Shown piece after piece: positions 10,670-21,870 of a DNA stretch of 64,000 nucleotides. The stretch lies in contig NZ_RHNQ01000002.1 of NCBI RefSeq assembly GCF_003946275.1, forward strand, positions 1-64,000. The letters run 5' to 3'. Made by a program: the position numbers and the translations under genes. The notes beneath the pieces were generated by a model, which made no database searches, was not told the origin of the DNA, and saw nothing but the letters and a program-made list of their open reading frames with translations. The DNA is from Loigolactobacillus backii (GTDB taxonomy: Bacteria; Bacillota; Bacilli; Lactobacillales; Lactobacillaceae). The number at the start of each line of letters is the position of its first letter. Position 1 is the stretch's first letter.

Positions 10670-10697
10670 TTTACAAGTGCTTATTGCTTGGTACAAT
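10670..10697 (+). promoter_or_regulatory. Promoter of trmK
   Basis: TTTACA (10670-10675) and TACAAT (10692-10697) lie 16 bp apart, with a TGG extended -10 element at 10689-10691. The start codon is about 35 bp downstream. Confidence 0.6.
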
Positions 10698-10732
10698 GAA
10701 TTTAGAAACTTTTAAAGGTGAGGATGAAAAAC

Positions 10733-11431
10733 GTGAATAAAGTACATTTAAGCAAGCGACTAACAGCAGTTGCCGATTTTGTACCAGAAAATGGGCGGGT
10801 AGCCGATATTGGTTCGGATCACGCTTTGGTGCCGCTTAGTTTAGTTGCTAGTGGGAAGATCACTTTTGCGATTGCCGGGGAGGTTATTGCGGGTCCATTT
10901 CATCGCGCCCAAAATGCGATTGCGGCGGCAGGTTTAACACCTAACATTCAGACACGCTTAGCAGATGGACTGGCCGCCATTCAAACGACGGATCAAATTG
11001 ATACCGTTGTGATCGCTGGAATGGGCGGTCAACTGATTAGCGATATTTTAACTCGCGGTGAAAAAGCATTAAAAACGGTTAAAACGCTAATTTTAGAGGC
11101 CAACATTCAGGAAGCTTTGGTTCGCGAATGGTTAATGCAGCATAATTACCAAATTGTTGCGGAGACAATTTTGGCCGAAGATAATCATATTTATGAAATT
11201 ATTAAGGCAACTAAGGTTACCGTTGCACCAAGCTATACGCAACAACAACTGATTTTTGGACCGTTATTAATGCAGCAACAAGCGGCCGTTTTTAAACAAA
11301 AATGGCAACACCGTGCTTTAACGAATCAACGAATTATTACCAATTTAAAAGCGAATGCACATTCTGATAAATCAGCGAAACTGCGATCATTAGAACTTGA
11401 GAACCAACAGATTAAGGAGGTTTTAGCATGA
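10733..11431 (+). CDS. trmK: tRNA (adenine-22-N1)-methyltransferase
   Basis: TrmK methylates N1 of adenine 22 in the D-loop of several tRNAs using S-adenosylmethionine. The 232-aa protein has a Rossmann methyltransferase core with the SAM motif VADIGSDHALVPL and a later VIAGMGGQLI segment, plus a C-terminal coiled coil. I choose the GTG at 10733: the AGGTGAGG site is correctly spaced, and the resulting N-terminus MNKVHLSKRL matches the family pattern. The stop overlaps the next gene's start (ATGA). Confidence 0.93.
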   Translation: MNKVHLSKRLTAVADFVPENGRVADIGSDHALVPLSLVASGKITFAIAGEVIAGPFHRAQNAIAAAGLTPNIQTRLADGLAAIQTTDQIDTVVIAGMGGQLISDILTRGEKALKTVKTLILEANIQEALVREWLMQHNYQIVAETILAEDNHIYEIIKATKVTVAPSYTQQQLIFGPLLMQQQAAVFKQKWQHRALTNQRIITNLKANAHSDKSAKLRSLELENQQIKEVLA

Positions 11432-12555
11432 GTCTTTTAGTTCAAGATTTTATTAATCGATTTGAGCGTTTTGCACCGCAATACTTGGCGGAACCTGGTG
11501 ATCCAACTGGTATGCAGCTTGGATCAACGAAGCAGCCGATTCACCGAGTAATGGTTACTTTAGATGTTCGACCAGAAGTGGTTCAAGAAGCAATTGAACA
11601 ACGAGTTGATTTTATTTTTGCACATCATCCAGTTGTCTTTCACCCGGTCCAAAATTTAATTACCGATAATCCCCAAAATGCGATGTACGCCGAATTATTG
11701 GCGCACCATATTGCGGTGTACGCGGCACATACCAACCTTGATTCTGCTAATGGTGGGATGAACGATTGGTTGGCCGAACGATTACACTTACAGCAAGTTA
11801 GCTTGTTACAGCCTAGTTATCAACGGAAAATGAAAAAACTAGCAGTTTTTGTCCCACAAAAACAAGCAACTATATTGCGCCAAGCCTTGGTTCAGGCCGG
11901 AGCCGGTCAAATTGGTAATTATCACGGGGCCAGTTATAGCTTGGCCGGTACAGGTCGGTTTACGCCTGAACAGGGCGCCCAACCGGCAATTGGTCATGTT
12001 GGTCAAGAAGAGACAGTTGCTGAGGAAAAAATCGAGGTCATTTTTCCAGAGACGTTAACCCAGCAGGTATTGGCAGCAATGTACCGAGTTCATCCCTATG
12101 AGGAACCGGCGTATGATTTATATACGTTGGATAATCCAGGTGAGCAGTTTGGTATTGGTCGAATTGGCGAATTGGCGCAACCAATGACGGTACAGGCCTA
12201 TGCTCAACAGGTTCGGCAAGCATTTGACCTAACTGGCCTACGTTTAGTCACACCTGATCCTGCTAAACTAATTAAGCGGGTGGCAGTTATTGGTGGTGAC
12301 GGTGGCAAATTTTATCCGGCCGTTTTAAAACAGCAGGCGGATGTCTTCGTCACAGGGGACGTTTATTACCACACGGCCCATGATATGTTGGCTGCCGGTT
12401 TATCCGTCATTGATCCAGGGCATCATATTGAAAGTATCGTGAAGGAAAAGGCAGTTCCACTATTCCAAGGTTGGGCCAAGGAAGAAAAGTGGGCCGACGT
12501 TAGTTTCTTTGCTTCTAAGTTGAATACTGATCCGTTTAGATTTATTTCTATGTAA
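11428..12555 (+). CDS. Nif3-like dinuclear metal-centre protein
   Basis: NIF3/YqfO-family protein of 375 aa, forming a metal-containing ring-like assembly. Its physiological role is unsettled; it is often annotated as a GTP cyclohydrolase I type 2 homolog. Visible metal ligands are the FAHHP motif (about residues 66-70), the AHTNLD segment and the C-terminal GDxxYH / DPGHH segments. The middle part (about 130-240) is the PII-like insertion typical of the Gram-positive form. It overlaps trmK by 4 bp, the same pairing as in Bacillus. Confidence 0.9.
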   Translation: MSLLVQDFINRFERFAPQYLAEPGDPTGMQLGSTKQPIHRVMVTLDVRPEVVQEAIEQRVDFIFAHHPVVFHPVQNLITDNPQNAMYAELLAHHIAVYAAHTNLDSANGGMNDWLAERLHLQQVSLLQPSYQRKMKKLAVFVPQKQATILRQALVQAGAGQIGNYHGASYSLAGTGRFTPEQGAQPAIGHVGQEETVAEEKIEVIFPETLTQQVLAAMYRVHPYEEPAYDLYTLDNPGEQFGIGRIGELAQPMTVQAYAQQVRQAFDLTGLRLVTPDPAKLIKRVAVIGGDGGKFYPAVLKQQADVFVTGDVYYHTAHDMLAAGLSVIDPGHHIESIVKEKAVPLFQGWAKEEKWADVSFFASKLNTDPFRFISM

Positions 12556-12694
12556 ATTTAGGGAACGGCGCCTAGGTTCTACTCCGCAATTGAGGATTAT
12601 TACTGGTTGCACTAACGATGTCGATTGGACTAGTAGGCTAAAGCCCGGTAAGTTCATGTCGCATGTGTTCCATACGCCAGCGTCGGAATGGAAC
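12556..12694 (-). repeat. Degenerate copy of repeat B
   Basis: The segment 12576-12600 matches the reverse complement of 61621-61645 at 23 of 25 positions, and related sequence occurs at 51163-51186. This marks a decayed copy of the repeat B family in reverse orientation, placed just after the Nif3-like gene. Its right boundary is unclear; a GTTCCAT/ATGGAAC stem at 12667-12694 may act as a weak terminator. Confidence 0.5.
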
Positions 12695-12849
12695 CTAACT
12701 AAATTTATTCACGTGTCATTCAGTGGTCCAGCGGCATAAGTATTATTTTTAATAGCGATATAATTTAATTTAACTATGAGCGCTACACGCCACTAGACTA
12801 AATTTGAGTGGAAAAATGGTTTTAAATCGAAATAAAGGGGACCTTTAAA

Positions 12850-14085
12850 ATGGCAATTTATGAAGACTTAGTACCACGTTTTTTACGTTACGTTAAAAGC
12901 AACACCCGTTCAGATCCGGATTCTTATACAATTCCGTCAACGCCTAGGCTGATAGCTTTCGCAAAAAAATTAGCTGAAGAGATGCAAATGATTGGCCTAA
13001 AGAATGTACATTATTTGGATAAGAATGGTTACGTTGTTGGGACTTTACCAAGTAATCAAGAAAAAAAGGTACCAGTGATTGGTTTTATGGGGCATATGGA
13101 TACGGCGGAGTTTAATTCAGAAAATGTCAATCCTCAGTTTGTGCCTAATTATGACGGTCAATCGCTAATTAAACTTGATCAAGCTGGTAAGTTCACTTTG
13201 AATTTGACTGATTTTCCATTTTTGGCCAATTATAAAGGGCATGATTTAATTACAACCGATGGCTCAACTTTATTAGGTGGTGATGATAAGGCTGGAGTTG
13301 CCGAGATTATGACAGCGATGGCTTACTTAGTTAAGCATCCAGAAATCAAACACGGTGAAATTCGGGTTGGCTTTAGCCCAGATGAAGAAATTGGCACTGG
13401 GGCGGATCATTTTGACGTTGCCGATTTTAATGCCACCTTTGCCTACACCGTTGATGGTGGTTCTGAAGGCCAGCTGGAATACGAAACGTTTAATGCCGCG
13501 GAGATGAAAGTTCATATTCAGGGTAAAAATGTTCATACGGCCACTGCCAATGGTGTCATGGTTAATGCTTTACAACTAGCTACTGATTTTCAAAATGGCC
13601 TTCCCCAAAAAGAAGTGCCTGAAAAAACAAGTGGGACGGCCGGCTTTTTCCATCTGTATCAATTAAAAGGGACCGTTGAAGAGGCCGACATGACCTACAT
13701 TATTCGGGATTTTAAGCGTTCTGGTTTACAAGCGCGTAAGGAAGTGGCGCAAAGGGTTGCCGCAACGATTAATGCACGTTTTCCTGAGGAGCGGATTAGC
13801 TTAACTATTTTTGATCAATACTATAATATGCGTGAAGTCCTAGAAAAAGATATGCGCAGTGTTGAATTGGCTAAAAAGGCAATGGAGGAAGTTGGTGTGA
13901 AACCATTGATTGACCCTGTCCGTGGTGGTACCGATGGTTCGAAGATTTCCTTCATGGGTTTACCAACCCCTAATTTATTTGCCGGTCCAGAAAATATGCA
14001 CGGTCGCTATGAGTTTGTTTCTGAACAGGTAATGGCAAGGGCCACGGATGTTATTTTGCAAATCATTAAATTAAATAGCCAGTAG
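12850..14085 (+). CDS. pepT: Peptidase T (tripeptidase)
   Basis: Cytosolic zinc aminotripeptidase of the M20B family that finishes degradation of imported peptides, important in amino-acid-auxotrophic lactic acid bacteria. The 411-aa protein shows the zinc-site motifs MGHMDTAEF (about 80-88), the [11 protein letters not shown] segment, and the catalytic [14 protein letters not shown] block. It is a single gene: a TATAAT lies 85 bp upstream (12759-12764) without a clear -35, and a terminator follows. Confidence 0.96.
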   Translation: MAIYEDLVPRFLRYVKSNTRSDPDSYTIPSTPRLIAFAKKLAEEMQMIGLKNVHYLDKNGYVVGTLPSNQEKKVPVIGFMGHMDTAEFNSENVNPQFVPNYDGQSLIKLDQAGKFTLNLTDFPFLANYKGHDLITTDGSTLLGGDDKAGVAEIMTAMAYLVKHPEIKHGEIRVGFSPDEEIGTGADHFDVADFNATFAYTVDGGSEGQLEYETFNAAEMKVHIQGKNVHTATANGVMVNALQLATDFQNGLPQKEVPEKTSGTAGFFHLYQLKGTVEEADMTYIIRDFKRSGLQARKEVAQRVAATINARFPEERISLTIFDQYYNMREVLEKDMRSVELAKKAMEEVGVKPLIDPVRGGTDGSKISFMGLPTPNLFAGPENMHGRYEFVSEQVMARATDVILQIIKLNSQ

Positions 14086-14161
14086 CCGAATGGCGCCAGG
14101 CAAATTAGTTGCCACGAATGTATGTTCGCGTTAAACTGTAGTTGTTGAGAAAAGTAGTTTT

Positions 14162-14191
14162 AATCGGCAGGAAAGCTCTGCCGATTTTTTG
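14162..14191 (+). terminator. Terminator of pepT
   Basis: A 9-bp perfect stem AATCGGCAG/CTGCCGATT (14162-14170, 14178-14186) is followed by TTTT. Confidence 0.8.
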
Positions 14192-14244
14192 ACACTAAAT
14201 TTTAAAATTTAACTTTGAAAATATTTAGTTTAGGAGTTGATCAA

Positions 14245-16857
14245 ATGAATCCAGAAAAAATGACCCAAGCAGTTCAAGATGCAATTGCGGAAGCACAAAA
14301 AATTACGGTAACCCGGCACCAACAGGAAATTGATATTCCCCAGCTTTTTAAGTTTTTAATACAACCACAACAGTTAGGCCGAAAAATTTACGAAAAGGCT
14401 GGTCTTGAAATACCAACTTTAGAGGCTGAAATCGATCGTTTGTTAGACGCGATTCCAACTGTTGAAGGTAATGTGGCCTATGGTCAGAACATGAGCCAAA
14501 ATCTCTATCGATTGCTACAGGCTGCGGATAAGATCAGCCAAGATCTTGGGGACGAATACGTGGCAACCGAAAGCATTCTTTTGGCGCTGATGACTTTGAA
14601 GGATCATTCACTGACTCAATATTTAACCAAATCAGGTTTAACGACTACTAAATTAAAGGCGGTAATTACTGAGATGCGCGGTGGTGATCGAGTGACTTCG
14701 AAAAATCAGGAAGAACAATATCAGGCTTTAGAAAAATACGGAACTGATTTAGTGAAGGCAGTTCGGACTGGTGATCAAGATCCGATTATTGGTCGTGATG
14801 AAGAAATTCGTGCTGTCATTCGGATTTTGTCGCGGAAAACAAAAAATAATCCCGTTTTAATTGGTGAACCTGGTGTTGGGAAAACGGCAATTGTTGAAGG
14901 TTTGGCTCAACGGATTGTTAATAAAGACGTTCCGGATAATTTGAAGGATAAAACTATTTTTAGTCTGGATATGGGATCGTTGATTGCTGGTGCAAAGTAC
15001 CGGGGGGAATTTGAAGAACGGTTGAAAGGTGTTTTGAAGGCCGTTCGTAAAAGTGAAGGCCAAATTATTTTATTCATTGACGAAATTCATAACATCGTGG
15101 GCGCTGGTAAGACTGAAGGCAGTATGGATGCTGGTAACTTGCTAAAGCCAATGTTGGCCCGGGGGGAATTACACTTGATCGGGGCAACGACGCTAGATGA
15201 ATACCGGCAGTATATGGAAAAAGATAAAGCACTAGAACGGCGTTTCCAACGGATTGTCATACAGGAACCAACAGTTCAGGATACAATTAGTATTTTACGT
15301 GGTTTAAAGGAGCGGTTTGAGATTTATCATGGCGTTCGTATTCACGATAACGCTTTGGTTGCCGCAGCAACACTTTCTGATCGCTACATTACGGATCGAT
15401 TTTTACCCGATAAAGCGATTGATTTGGTTGATGAAGCTAGCGCCAATATTAACGTGGAAATGAATTCAATGCCAACTGAGCTCGATCAGGTCACGCGGCG
15501 TTTAATGCAGATGGAGATTGAAGAGGCAGCTCTGAAAAAAGAAACGGATTCAGTTTCGAAAAAGCGGTTGGCCGAATTACAATCAGAGCTAAGTAATTTG
15601 CGTGAAGAAGCCAATAGCATGAAAATGCGGTGGGAATCAGAAAAAGAGGATATTTCTAAAGTTAACAAAAAGAAATCTGAAATTGATCAGGCTAAGCGTC
15701 AGTTAAAAGATGCGCAGTCTAGTTATGATTTGGAGACGGCGGCGCGCCTGCAACACGGCACAATTCCTGAGCTGGAAAAAGAGTTGGCCACAATGGAAAA
15801 GCAGGATCGGCCTGAAAATTGGATGGTTCAAGAATCCGTTACGGAAAACGAAATTGCGGACGTTGTCAGCCGGGAAACCGGCATTCCAGTGGCTAAATTA
15901 GTTCAGGGTGAGCGAACTAAATTACTGAAGCTTGGTGAAAGCTTGCATAAGCGTGTGGTTGGCCAAAATGAGGCCGTTGACGCTGTCACTGATGCCGTAT
16001 TGCGGTCCCGTGCTGGATTGCAGGATCCTAATCGGCCACTAGGTTCTTTCCTATTCCTAGGCCCAACTGGTGTTGGTAAAACAGAATTGGCCAAGGCCCT
16101 TGCCGAGAATTTATTTGACTCGGAGGATCATATGGTACGAATCGATATGAGCGAGTATATGGAAAAGGAATCGGTTTCACGGTTAGTTGGCGCCGCACCA
16201 GGCTATGTTGGGTATGAAGAAGGCGGTCAATTAACCGAGGCTGTTCGGCGGAATCCGTATTCAATTGTCCTATTAGACGAAGTCGAAAAAGCCCATCCAG
16301 ATGTTTTTAATATTTTATTACAAGTATTGGATGATGGTCGCTTAACGGATGGCCAAGGCCGAACGGTTGATTTTAAAAATACAATTATTATTATGACGTC
16401 TAATCTAGGATCCGAAATTTTACTAAATGGTGTAAATGAGCAAGGTGAAATCACTAAATCCAGTCAAGAACAAGTTCGGCAACTTATTCAAACCCACTTT
16501 AAGCCTGAATTTTTAAACCGAATTGACGACATTATTATGTTCACACCGTTAAGCCTTAACGATATTCAGGCGATTGTGGTTAAATTACTGGCACAGCTTT
16601 CGCAACGTGTGGCTGATCAGGAAATTAACCTAATCATCACGGATAGTGCTAAAAAATGGCTTGCGCAACAGGGATATGACCCAGCTTTTGGTGCGCGACC
16701 ACTGCGACGCTTTATTACGCGTGAGGTGGAAACACCGCTGGCTAAGGAAATTATTTCCGGTCGGGTAGCGCCGCACACAACTGTCAAAATTAATTTACTC
16801 GATAATCATTTAGTCTTTGAAAATCAAGTTGCGGATAAAACGGTGAGCACGAAATAA
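14245..16857 (+). CDS. clpB: ATP-dependent disaggregase ClpB
   Basis: Hsp100 chaperone of 870 aa that threads aggregated proteins through its ring, working with DnaK. It has the Clp N-domain (first 150 residues), a first AAA domain with Walker A GEPGVGKT at 207-214, a long coiled-coil middle domain (about 400-525) and a second AAA domain with GPTGVGKT at 606-613. The long middle domain distinguishes ClpB from ClpC/ClpE. The ATG at 14245 follows a TAGGAG site. I looked for CtsR and CIRCE operators upstream and saw no complete one. Confidence 0.95.
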   Translation: MNPEKMTQAVQDAIAEAQKITVTRHQQEIDIPQLFKFLIQPQQLGRKIYEKAGLEIPTLEAEIDRLLDAIPTVEGNVAYGQNMSQNLYRLLQAADKISQDLGDEYVATESILLALMTLKDHSLTQYLTKSGLTTTKLKAVITEMRGGDRVTSKNQEEQYQALEKYGTDLVKAVRTGDQDPIIGRDEEIRAVIRILSRKTKNNPVLIGEPGVGKTAIVEGLAQRIVNKDVPDNLKDKTIFSLDMGSLIAGAKYRGEFEERLKGVLKAVRKSEGQIILFIDEIHNIVGAGKTEGSMDAGNLLKPMLARGELHLIGATTLDEYRQYMEKDKALERRFQRIVIQEPTVQDTISILRGLKERFEIYHGVRIHDNALVAAATLSDRYITDRFLPDKAIDLVDEASANINVEMNSMPTELDQVTRRLMQMEIEEAALKKETDSVSKKRLAELQSELSNLREEANSMKMRWESEKEDISKVNKKKSEIDQAKRQLKDAQSSYDLETAARLQHGTIPELEKELATMEKQDRPENWMVQESVTENEIADVVSRETGIPVAKLVQGERTKLLKLGESLHKRVVGQNEAVDAVTDAVLRSRAGLQDPNRPLGSFLFLGPTGVGKTELAKALAENLFDSEDHMVRIDMSEYMEKESVSRLVGAAPGYVGYEEGGQLTEAVRRNPYSIVLLDEVEKAHPDVFNILLQVLDDGRLTDGQGRTVDFKNTIIIMTSNLGSEILLNGVNEQGEITKSSQEQVRQLIQTHFKPEFLNRIDDIIMFTPLSLNDIQAIVVKLLAQLSQRVADQEINLIITDSAKKWLAQQGYDPAFGARPLRRFITREVETPLAKEIISGRVAPHTTVKINLLDNHLVFENQVADKTVSTK

Positions 16858-16903
16858 AGGTGACTAATCAGTTAATATTTAGCAAATTTTTAAAAAGGTC
16901 AAC

Positions 16904-16935
16904 AAAAAAAGACTGGTTTTAACCAGTCTTTTTTT
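16904..16935. terminator. Bidirectional terminator between clpB and the DUF2929 gene
   Basis: A perfect 15-bp stem (16904-16918, 16921-16935) with a 2-nt loop has A7 on one side and T7 on the other. It can terminate both convergent genes. Confidence 0.9.
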
Positions 16936-17122
16936 ATTGATTACTATGATTTGTTTGTTTATCAGACATTAATCCAGGTAAGAACATGAGGATAATTGCA
17001 AAGATAATCGAGACAACTGCCAATGAGCCAACGCTATAAGGCCGACTGGTGACCGCTGAGCCAATGTAACCAATTAATTGTCCTAAAATTAGCGCCCAAA
17101 TCAGTACAATAATCTGTTTCAT
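16934..17122 (-). CDS. DUF2929 (YjzD-like) small membrane protein
   Basis: A 62-aa protein with two hydrophobic segments (about 2-22 and 28-48) joined by a short loop, and a polar tail. The pattern MKQIIVLIWALILGQLIGYI matches the DUF2929 family of Bacilli, whose function is unknown. I start it at the ATG at 17122 behind AGAAGG; the frame stays open upstream, but that part has no ribosome site. It is divergent from dnaE, and its end overlaps the shared terminator stem by two bases. Confidence 0.8.
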   Translation of the reverse strand: MKQIIVLIWALILGQLIGYIGSAVTSRPYSVGSLAVVSIIFAIILMFLPGLMSDKQTNHSNQ

Positions 17123-17200
17123 AGCGCACCTTCTTTCGATACAGATGTATTTTAGCATACTCTTTTTGAAAGCAAAAGAACTATTTGTGTCACTAGAGTT

Positions 17201-17209
17201 TGTTATAAT
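17201..17209 (+). promoter_or_regulatory. Extended -10 promoter element of dnaE
   Basis: TGTTATAAT (TATAAT at 17204-17209) is a strong extended -10 element without a clear -35. Transcription would begin around 17216, overlapping the upstream in-frame ATG at 17215, which supports the TTG at 17233 as the real dnaE start. Confidence 0.6.
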
Positions 17210-17232
17210 CAATTATGAAGGGATGTGGCAAG

Positions 17233-20200
17233 TTGGCTTTTGTACAATTACAAGTGATGAGTTCGTATAGTTTACTGGAAAGTCCCACGACAATCAAAGG
17301 GCTCGTGGCGGCTGCTAAAGAACGTGGTTATTCAGCACTGGCGCTAACTGACCAGCAAGTACTTTATGCAAGTGTTGATTTCTATAAAGCTTGTATTGCG
17401 GCCAAGATCAAACCAATTTTAGGTTTGAAGTTGTCAGTTAGTGGGTTGTTAGATTCTGAAAATCAGTACCCATTAGTGATCTTGGCTAAAGATAAAGTCG
17501 GCTACCAGCATTTGTTAAAACTATCAACGGCCGTTATGACGACCGAAAAGCCACTAACATTGGCGGATATTGGCCATTTGTTAAGCCATGTTTTTGTAAT
17601 TACACCTGCCTATACCAGTGAATTGGCCACGTTGGCGGCACATGATTTAGAGCAGGCCCAAACGTATTTAACTAAACTTGCAAAAATAACGTCCGATCTG
17701 CGAATTGGCATTAGTTTACAAAAACAAGGAATTGCGCTAAAGGAGCCTTTAAAACAATTAAGTGATACCACACAGATTCCGTTAGTTGCCTTAGAGGATG
17801 TGCGCTATTTAGAACCGGATGATGCCTTTAGTACAACAATTTTGCGCTCAATTAAGGCGGGAACAACTCTGAATGCTGAGCAACAGGTGACTGCGGCCCA
17901 AGATGGTGAAAATTTTTTGGCACCAGCAACGCAAGTCTTTGAACGTTACCAGGCCAACAACTTGGCGCCAGCAGCTTTAGAAACGGAGAAGATTGCTCAG
18001 GCCTGTCAGGTCAAGCTCACTTTTCATGAGCCATTGTTGCCTAAATATCCAGTACCTACTCATGAAACAGCCGCCGACTACTTGCGGCAAATGGCAACGA
18101 CTGGTTTAAAAGGACGTTTTGCTGATAAAGTTATTCCACCAGCTTACCAAACCAGGTTGGATCATGAGTTAAAAGTAATTAACGAAATGGGATTTAACGA
18201 TTATTTCTTGATTATTTGGGATGTTATGCACTATGCCCACCAGGTAAATATTATGACTGGGCCTGGGCGAGGCTCGGCCGCTGGAGCATTAGTTTCCTAC
18301 GCGCTGGCTATTACGGAAGTTGATCCATTAAAATATAATTTACTGTTTGAACGCTTCTTGAATCAAGAGCGGCATAACATGCCGGATATTGATTTGGATA
18401 TTCCGGATAACCGCCGGGAGGATCTTTTGCAGTACGTCCATCAGAAATACGGTCACACCCACATGGCCCAGATCATCACTTTTGGCACACTTGCGGCCAA
18501 ACAGGCATTGCGCGATGTTGGTCGTGTTCTTGGGTTAACGCAGTTTGAAATGGCCGATTGGTCAAAGGCCGTTCCAAACATTTTACACATTAATCTAACG
18601 GATGCCTACAAGCAATCGTTGCGGTTACGCAATTTAGTTAGCGATAGCAAACGTAATCAATTATTATACAAAACGGCGCTGCGATTAGAAGGATTACCCC
18701 GGCATTATTCTACACACGCGGCAGGAATTGTGCTGGCCGACCAAGATTTAACCGATTATTTACCCTTACAAACAGGTAGTGAAGGTATTTTACTAACGCA
18801 ATTGCCAATGGGAAACGTTGAAGAACTTGGTTTATTGAAAATGGATTTTCTAGGTTTGCGAAATCTCAGTATTTTGGCGAATACCTTGCAATTAGTGAAG
18901 CAGCAAACGGGTGAAAGTTTACCAATCAATCAAATCCCACTAAATGATCCGGAGACTTTAAACCTTTTTCAAGCGGGGGATACAAATGGTGTCTTTCAAT
19001 TTGAATCAAGTGGCATCAAGAATGTCCTCCGGGAATTAAAACCAACTAGCTTTGAAGATATTGTTGCGGTTAACGCCTTGTATCGTCCCGGGCCAATGGA
19101 AAACATTGCAACTTTTATAAAACGAAAGCACGCCAACACTAAGCCAGAGTTTCCAAATGAAACGATTGCCGGTATTTTAGGACCTACGTACGGCATTTTA
19201 GTTTATCAGGAGCAAGTCATGCAGGTTGCGGCGGCGATGGGTGGTTTTAGTTTAGGTGAGGCTGATATTTTACGCCGGGCAATGAGCAAGAAGAAAAAGG
19301 CCGTTATTGACGAAAAGAAAGCCGAATTTATTAGTGGGGCCCTTAAAAAGGGTTACCAGAAACAAGCAGCTGCTCAAATGTATGAGTACATTGAACGTTT
19401 TGCTAATTATGGATTTAATCGTTCCCATGCGGTTGCTTACAGTATGATAGCTTTTCAACTGGCCTATTTAAAGACTCATTATCCAGCCGCCTTTTTCGCC
19501 GCTTTATTAAATTCAGCAATTAATAACCCAACTAAAACTAAAAGTTACTTGCAAGAGGCCAAACTGCGTAGAATTAAAATTTTGCCGCCCGACATTAACC
19601 AAAGTCAGCTCTATTATCGCCTCAAGCAGCAGGCAATCTTGTTCGGTTTACTTTGTATAAAGGGTTTAAGGCGGGAATTTGTATTGCAAATTTTAGCAAA
19701 CCGAAAAAAACAAGGCCAGTTTAAATCGTTACAAGATTTCTTACAACGCATTGATGCCAAGTGGTTAAAAATGGATTATTTGGCACCGTTAGTCTATACC
19801 GAGGCCTTTACGCAATTTAATGCCAATCGGGCGGAATTAATGCAGGCGCTACCGGAATTAATTGAGGCGCTAAATTTAAGTGGTGCAAACGTTTCATTAT
19901 TTGAAACGCTGGCGCCTAAGAAAAAAGCAGTACCAGATTTGAGCTTGGCCGAGAAACTTGAGGTTGAAGATCGTTATTTAGGGGCGTATTTATCTGGTCA
20001 TCCAGTGGAGAAATACACTAACCTGTTAACCAAGCAGCCAATTGACCAAGTTAGCGCTTTAGTTGTCGGGAAGCGGAGTAGCGTGTTACTCTTTGTTAAG
20101 AAAATAAAGGTAATTCGGACCAAACGCGGAGAACAGATGGCTTTTCTCAGTACAAGTGATGCTACCGCTGATTTGGACGTCACTGTGTTTCCCCGAGTTT

Positions 20201-20580
20201 ACCGGCAAATCAGTCAATGGTTGGCCAACGATCAAGTGTTATTGGTCCAGGGGAAGGTAGCAAATGATCGCGGTGAGCTTCAATTATTGGCTGAACAGAT
20301 TCAATTGGCCGATAATTTGCTTCCAAAGAAAACGACGCAAACGCTTTTTTTGCGAGTAACTGAGCAAGCGGCGGCCAAATTGGAGTTACCACAAAGATTA
20401 AAAAAATCTAATGGACCAATTCCAGTTGTTCTGTTTGATCCCACCACTAAAAATAAAATATTATTGCACCGCGATTATTGGGTGACGCTTACAACTGCAC
20501 TAACTCAAGATTTGCAAAAATTGCTTGGTAAAGCCAACGTTGCAGTGACAAATCAAGAGCTTTCTCATAATAAAAGTTAA
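17233..20580 (+). CDS. dnaE: DNA polymerase III alpha subunit DnaE
   Basis: C-family replicative polymerase of the DnaE type, 1115 aa; in Firmicutes it extends primers before handing over to PolC. Domains in order are an N-terminal PHP domain, the polymerase core with catalytic aspartates in PDIDLDIPD (D385, D387 and the adjacent D389), a helix-hairpin-helix region, and a C-terminal OB fold (about 930-1010). The usual PHP signature HxHS near the N-terminus reads QVMSS here, so PHP metal binding is probably lost. The start is the TTG at 17233 behind AAGGGATG. Confidence 0.95.
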   Translation: MAFVQLQVMSSYSLLESPTTIKGLVAAAKERGYSALALTDQQVLYASVDFYKACIAAKIKPILGLKLSVSGLLDSENQYPLVILAKDKVGYQHLLKLSTAVMTTEKPLTLADIGHLLSHVFVITPAYTSELATLAAHDLEQAQTYLTKLAKITSDLRIGISLQKQGIALKEPLKQLSDTTQIPLVALEDVRYLEPDDAFSTTILRSIKAGTTLNAEQQVTAAQDGENFLAPATQVFERYQANNLAPAALETEKIAQACQVKLTFHEPLLPKYPVPTHETAADYLRQMATTGLKGRFADKVIPPAYQTRLDHELKVINEMGFNDYFLIIWDVMHYAHQVNIMTGPGRGSAAGALVSYALAITEVDPLKYNLLFERFLNQERHNMPDIDLDIPDNRREDLLQYVHQKYGHTHMAQIITFGTLAAKQALRDVGRVLGLTQFEMADWSKAVPNILHINLTDAYKQSLRLRNLVSDSKRNQLLYKTALRLEGLPRHYSTHAAGIVLADQDLTDYLPLQTGSEGILLTQLPMGNVEELGLLKMDFLGLRNLSILANTLQLVKQQTGESLPINQIPLNDPETLNLFQAGDTNGVFQFESSGIKNVLRELKPTSFEDIVAVNALYRPGPMENIATFIKRKHANTKPEFPNETIAGILGPTYGILVYQEQVMQVAAAMGGFSLGEADILRRAMSKKKKAVIDEKKAEFISGALKKGYQKQAAAQMYEYIERFANYGFNRSHAVAYSMIAFQLAYLKTHYPAAFFAALLNSAINNPTKTKSYLQEAKLRRIKILPPDINQSQLYYRLKQQAILFGLLCIKGLRREFVLQILANRKKQGQFKSLQDFLQRIDAKWLKMDYLAPLVYTEAFTQFNANRAELMQALPELIEALNLSGANVSLFETLAPKKKAVPDLSLAEKLEVEDRYLGAYLSGHPVEKYTNLLTKQPIDQVSALVVGKRSSVLLFVKKIKVIRTKRGEQMAFLSTSDATADLDVTVFPRVYRQISQWLANDQVLLVQGKVANDRGELQLLAEQIQLADNLLPKKTTQTLFLRVTEQAAAKLELPQRLKKSNGPIPVVLFDPTTKNKILLHRDYWVTLTTALTQDLQKLLGKANVAVTNQELSHNKS

Positions 20581-20633
20581 ATTGGATTTCTTGTGAAAAA
20601 AAGCGAGAATAAGCAGACATGTTTTCAGAAAAG

Positions 20634-20642
20634 TGTTAGAAT
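20634..20642 (+). promoter_or_regulatory. Extended -10 element upstream of pfkA
   Basis: TGTTAGAAT (TAGAAT at 20637-20642) is a plausible extended -10 box 68 bp before pfkA. I see no convincing -35. Confidence 0.45.
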
Positions 20643-20700
20643 ATTGTTTGGGTTTGAGTGCAGAAGAGCTGCGCTTTAACAAATTATTAAAAATGCCTGA

Positions 20701-21669
<969 letters not shown>

Positions 21670-21870
21670 TTTTTAAAGAGTATTTTGAAAATTATTTTTG
21701 GCGACTATTTTGTAGCAAAAGTGGGTTAAACGTCAGAATCTTGTGTTTGGCAATTTAGGTCAATGCTCAGAATTTAAGCGCCTTTTGAGATGCTCTTAGT
21801 TCTACTATTAATTCTGTTAAAACTGGCGTAAAGCCATTTTATAAAAAATGTAAAGGGAGAGATTCTACCT

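Noticed and set aside
14187-14215. CtsR operator upstream of clpB
   Set aside because: TTTTGACA is present but the second half-site of the heptad repeat is missing; no CIRCE repeat is seen either.
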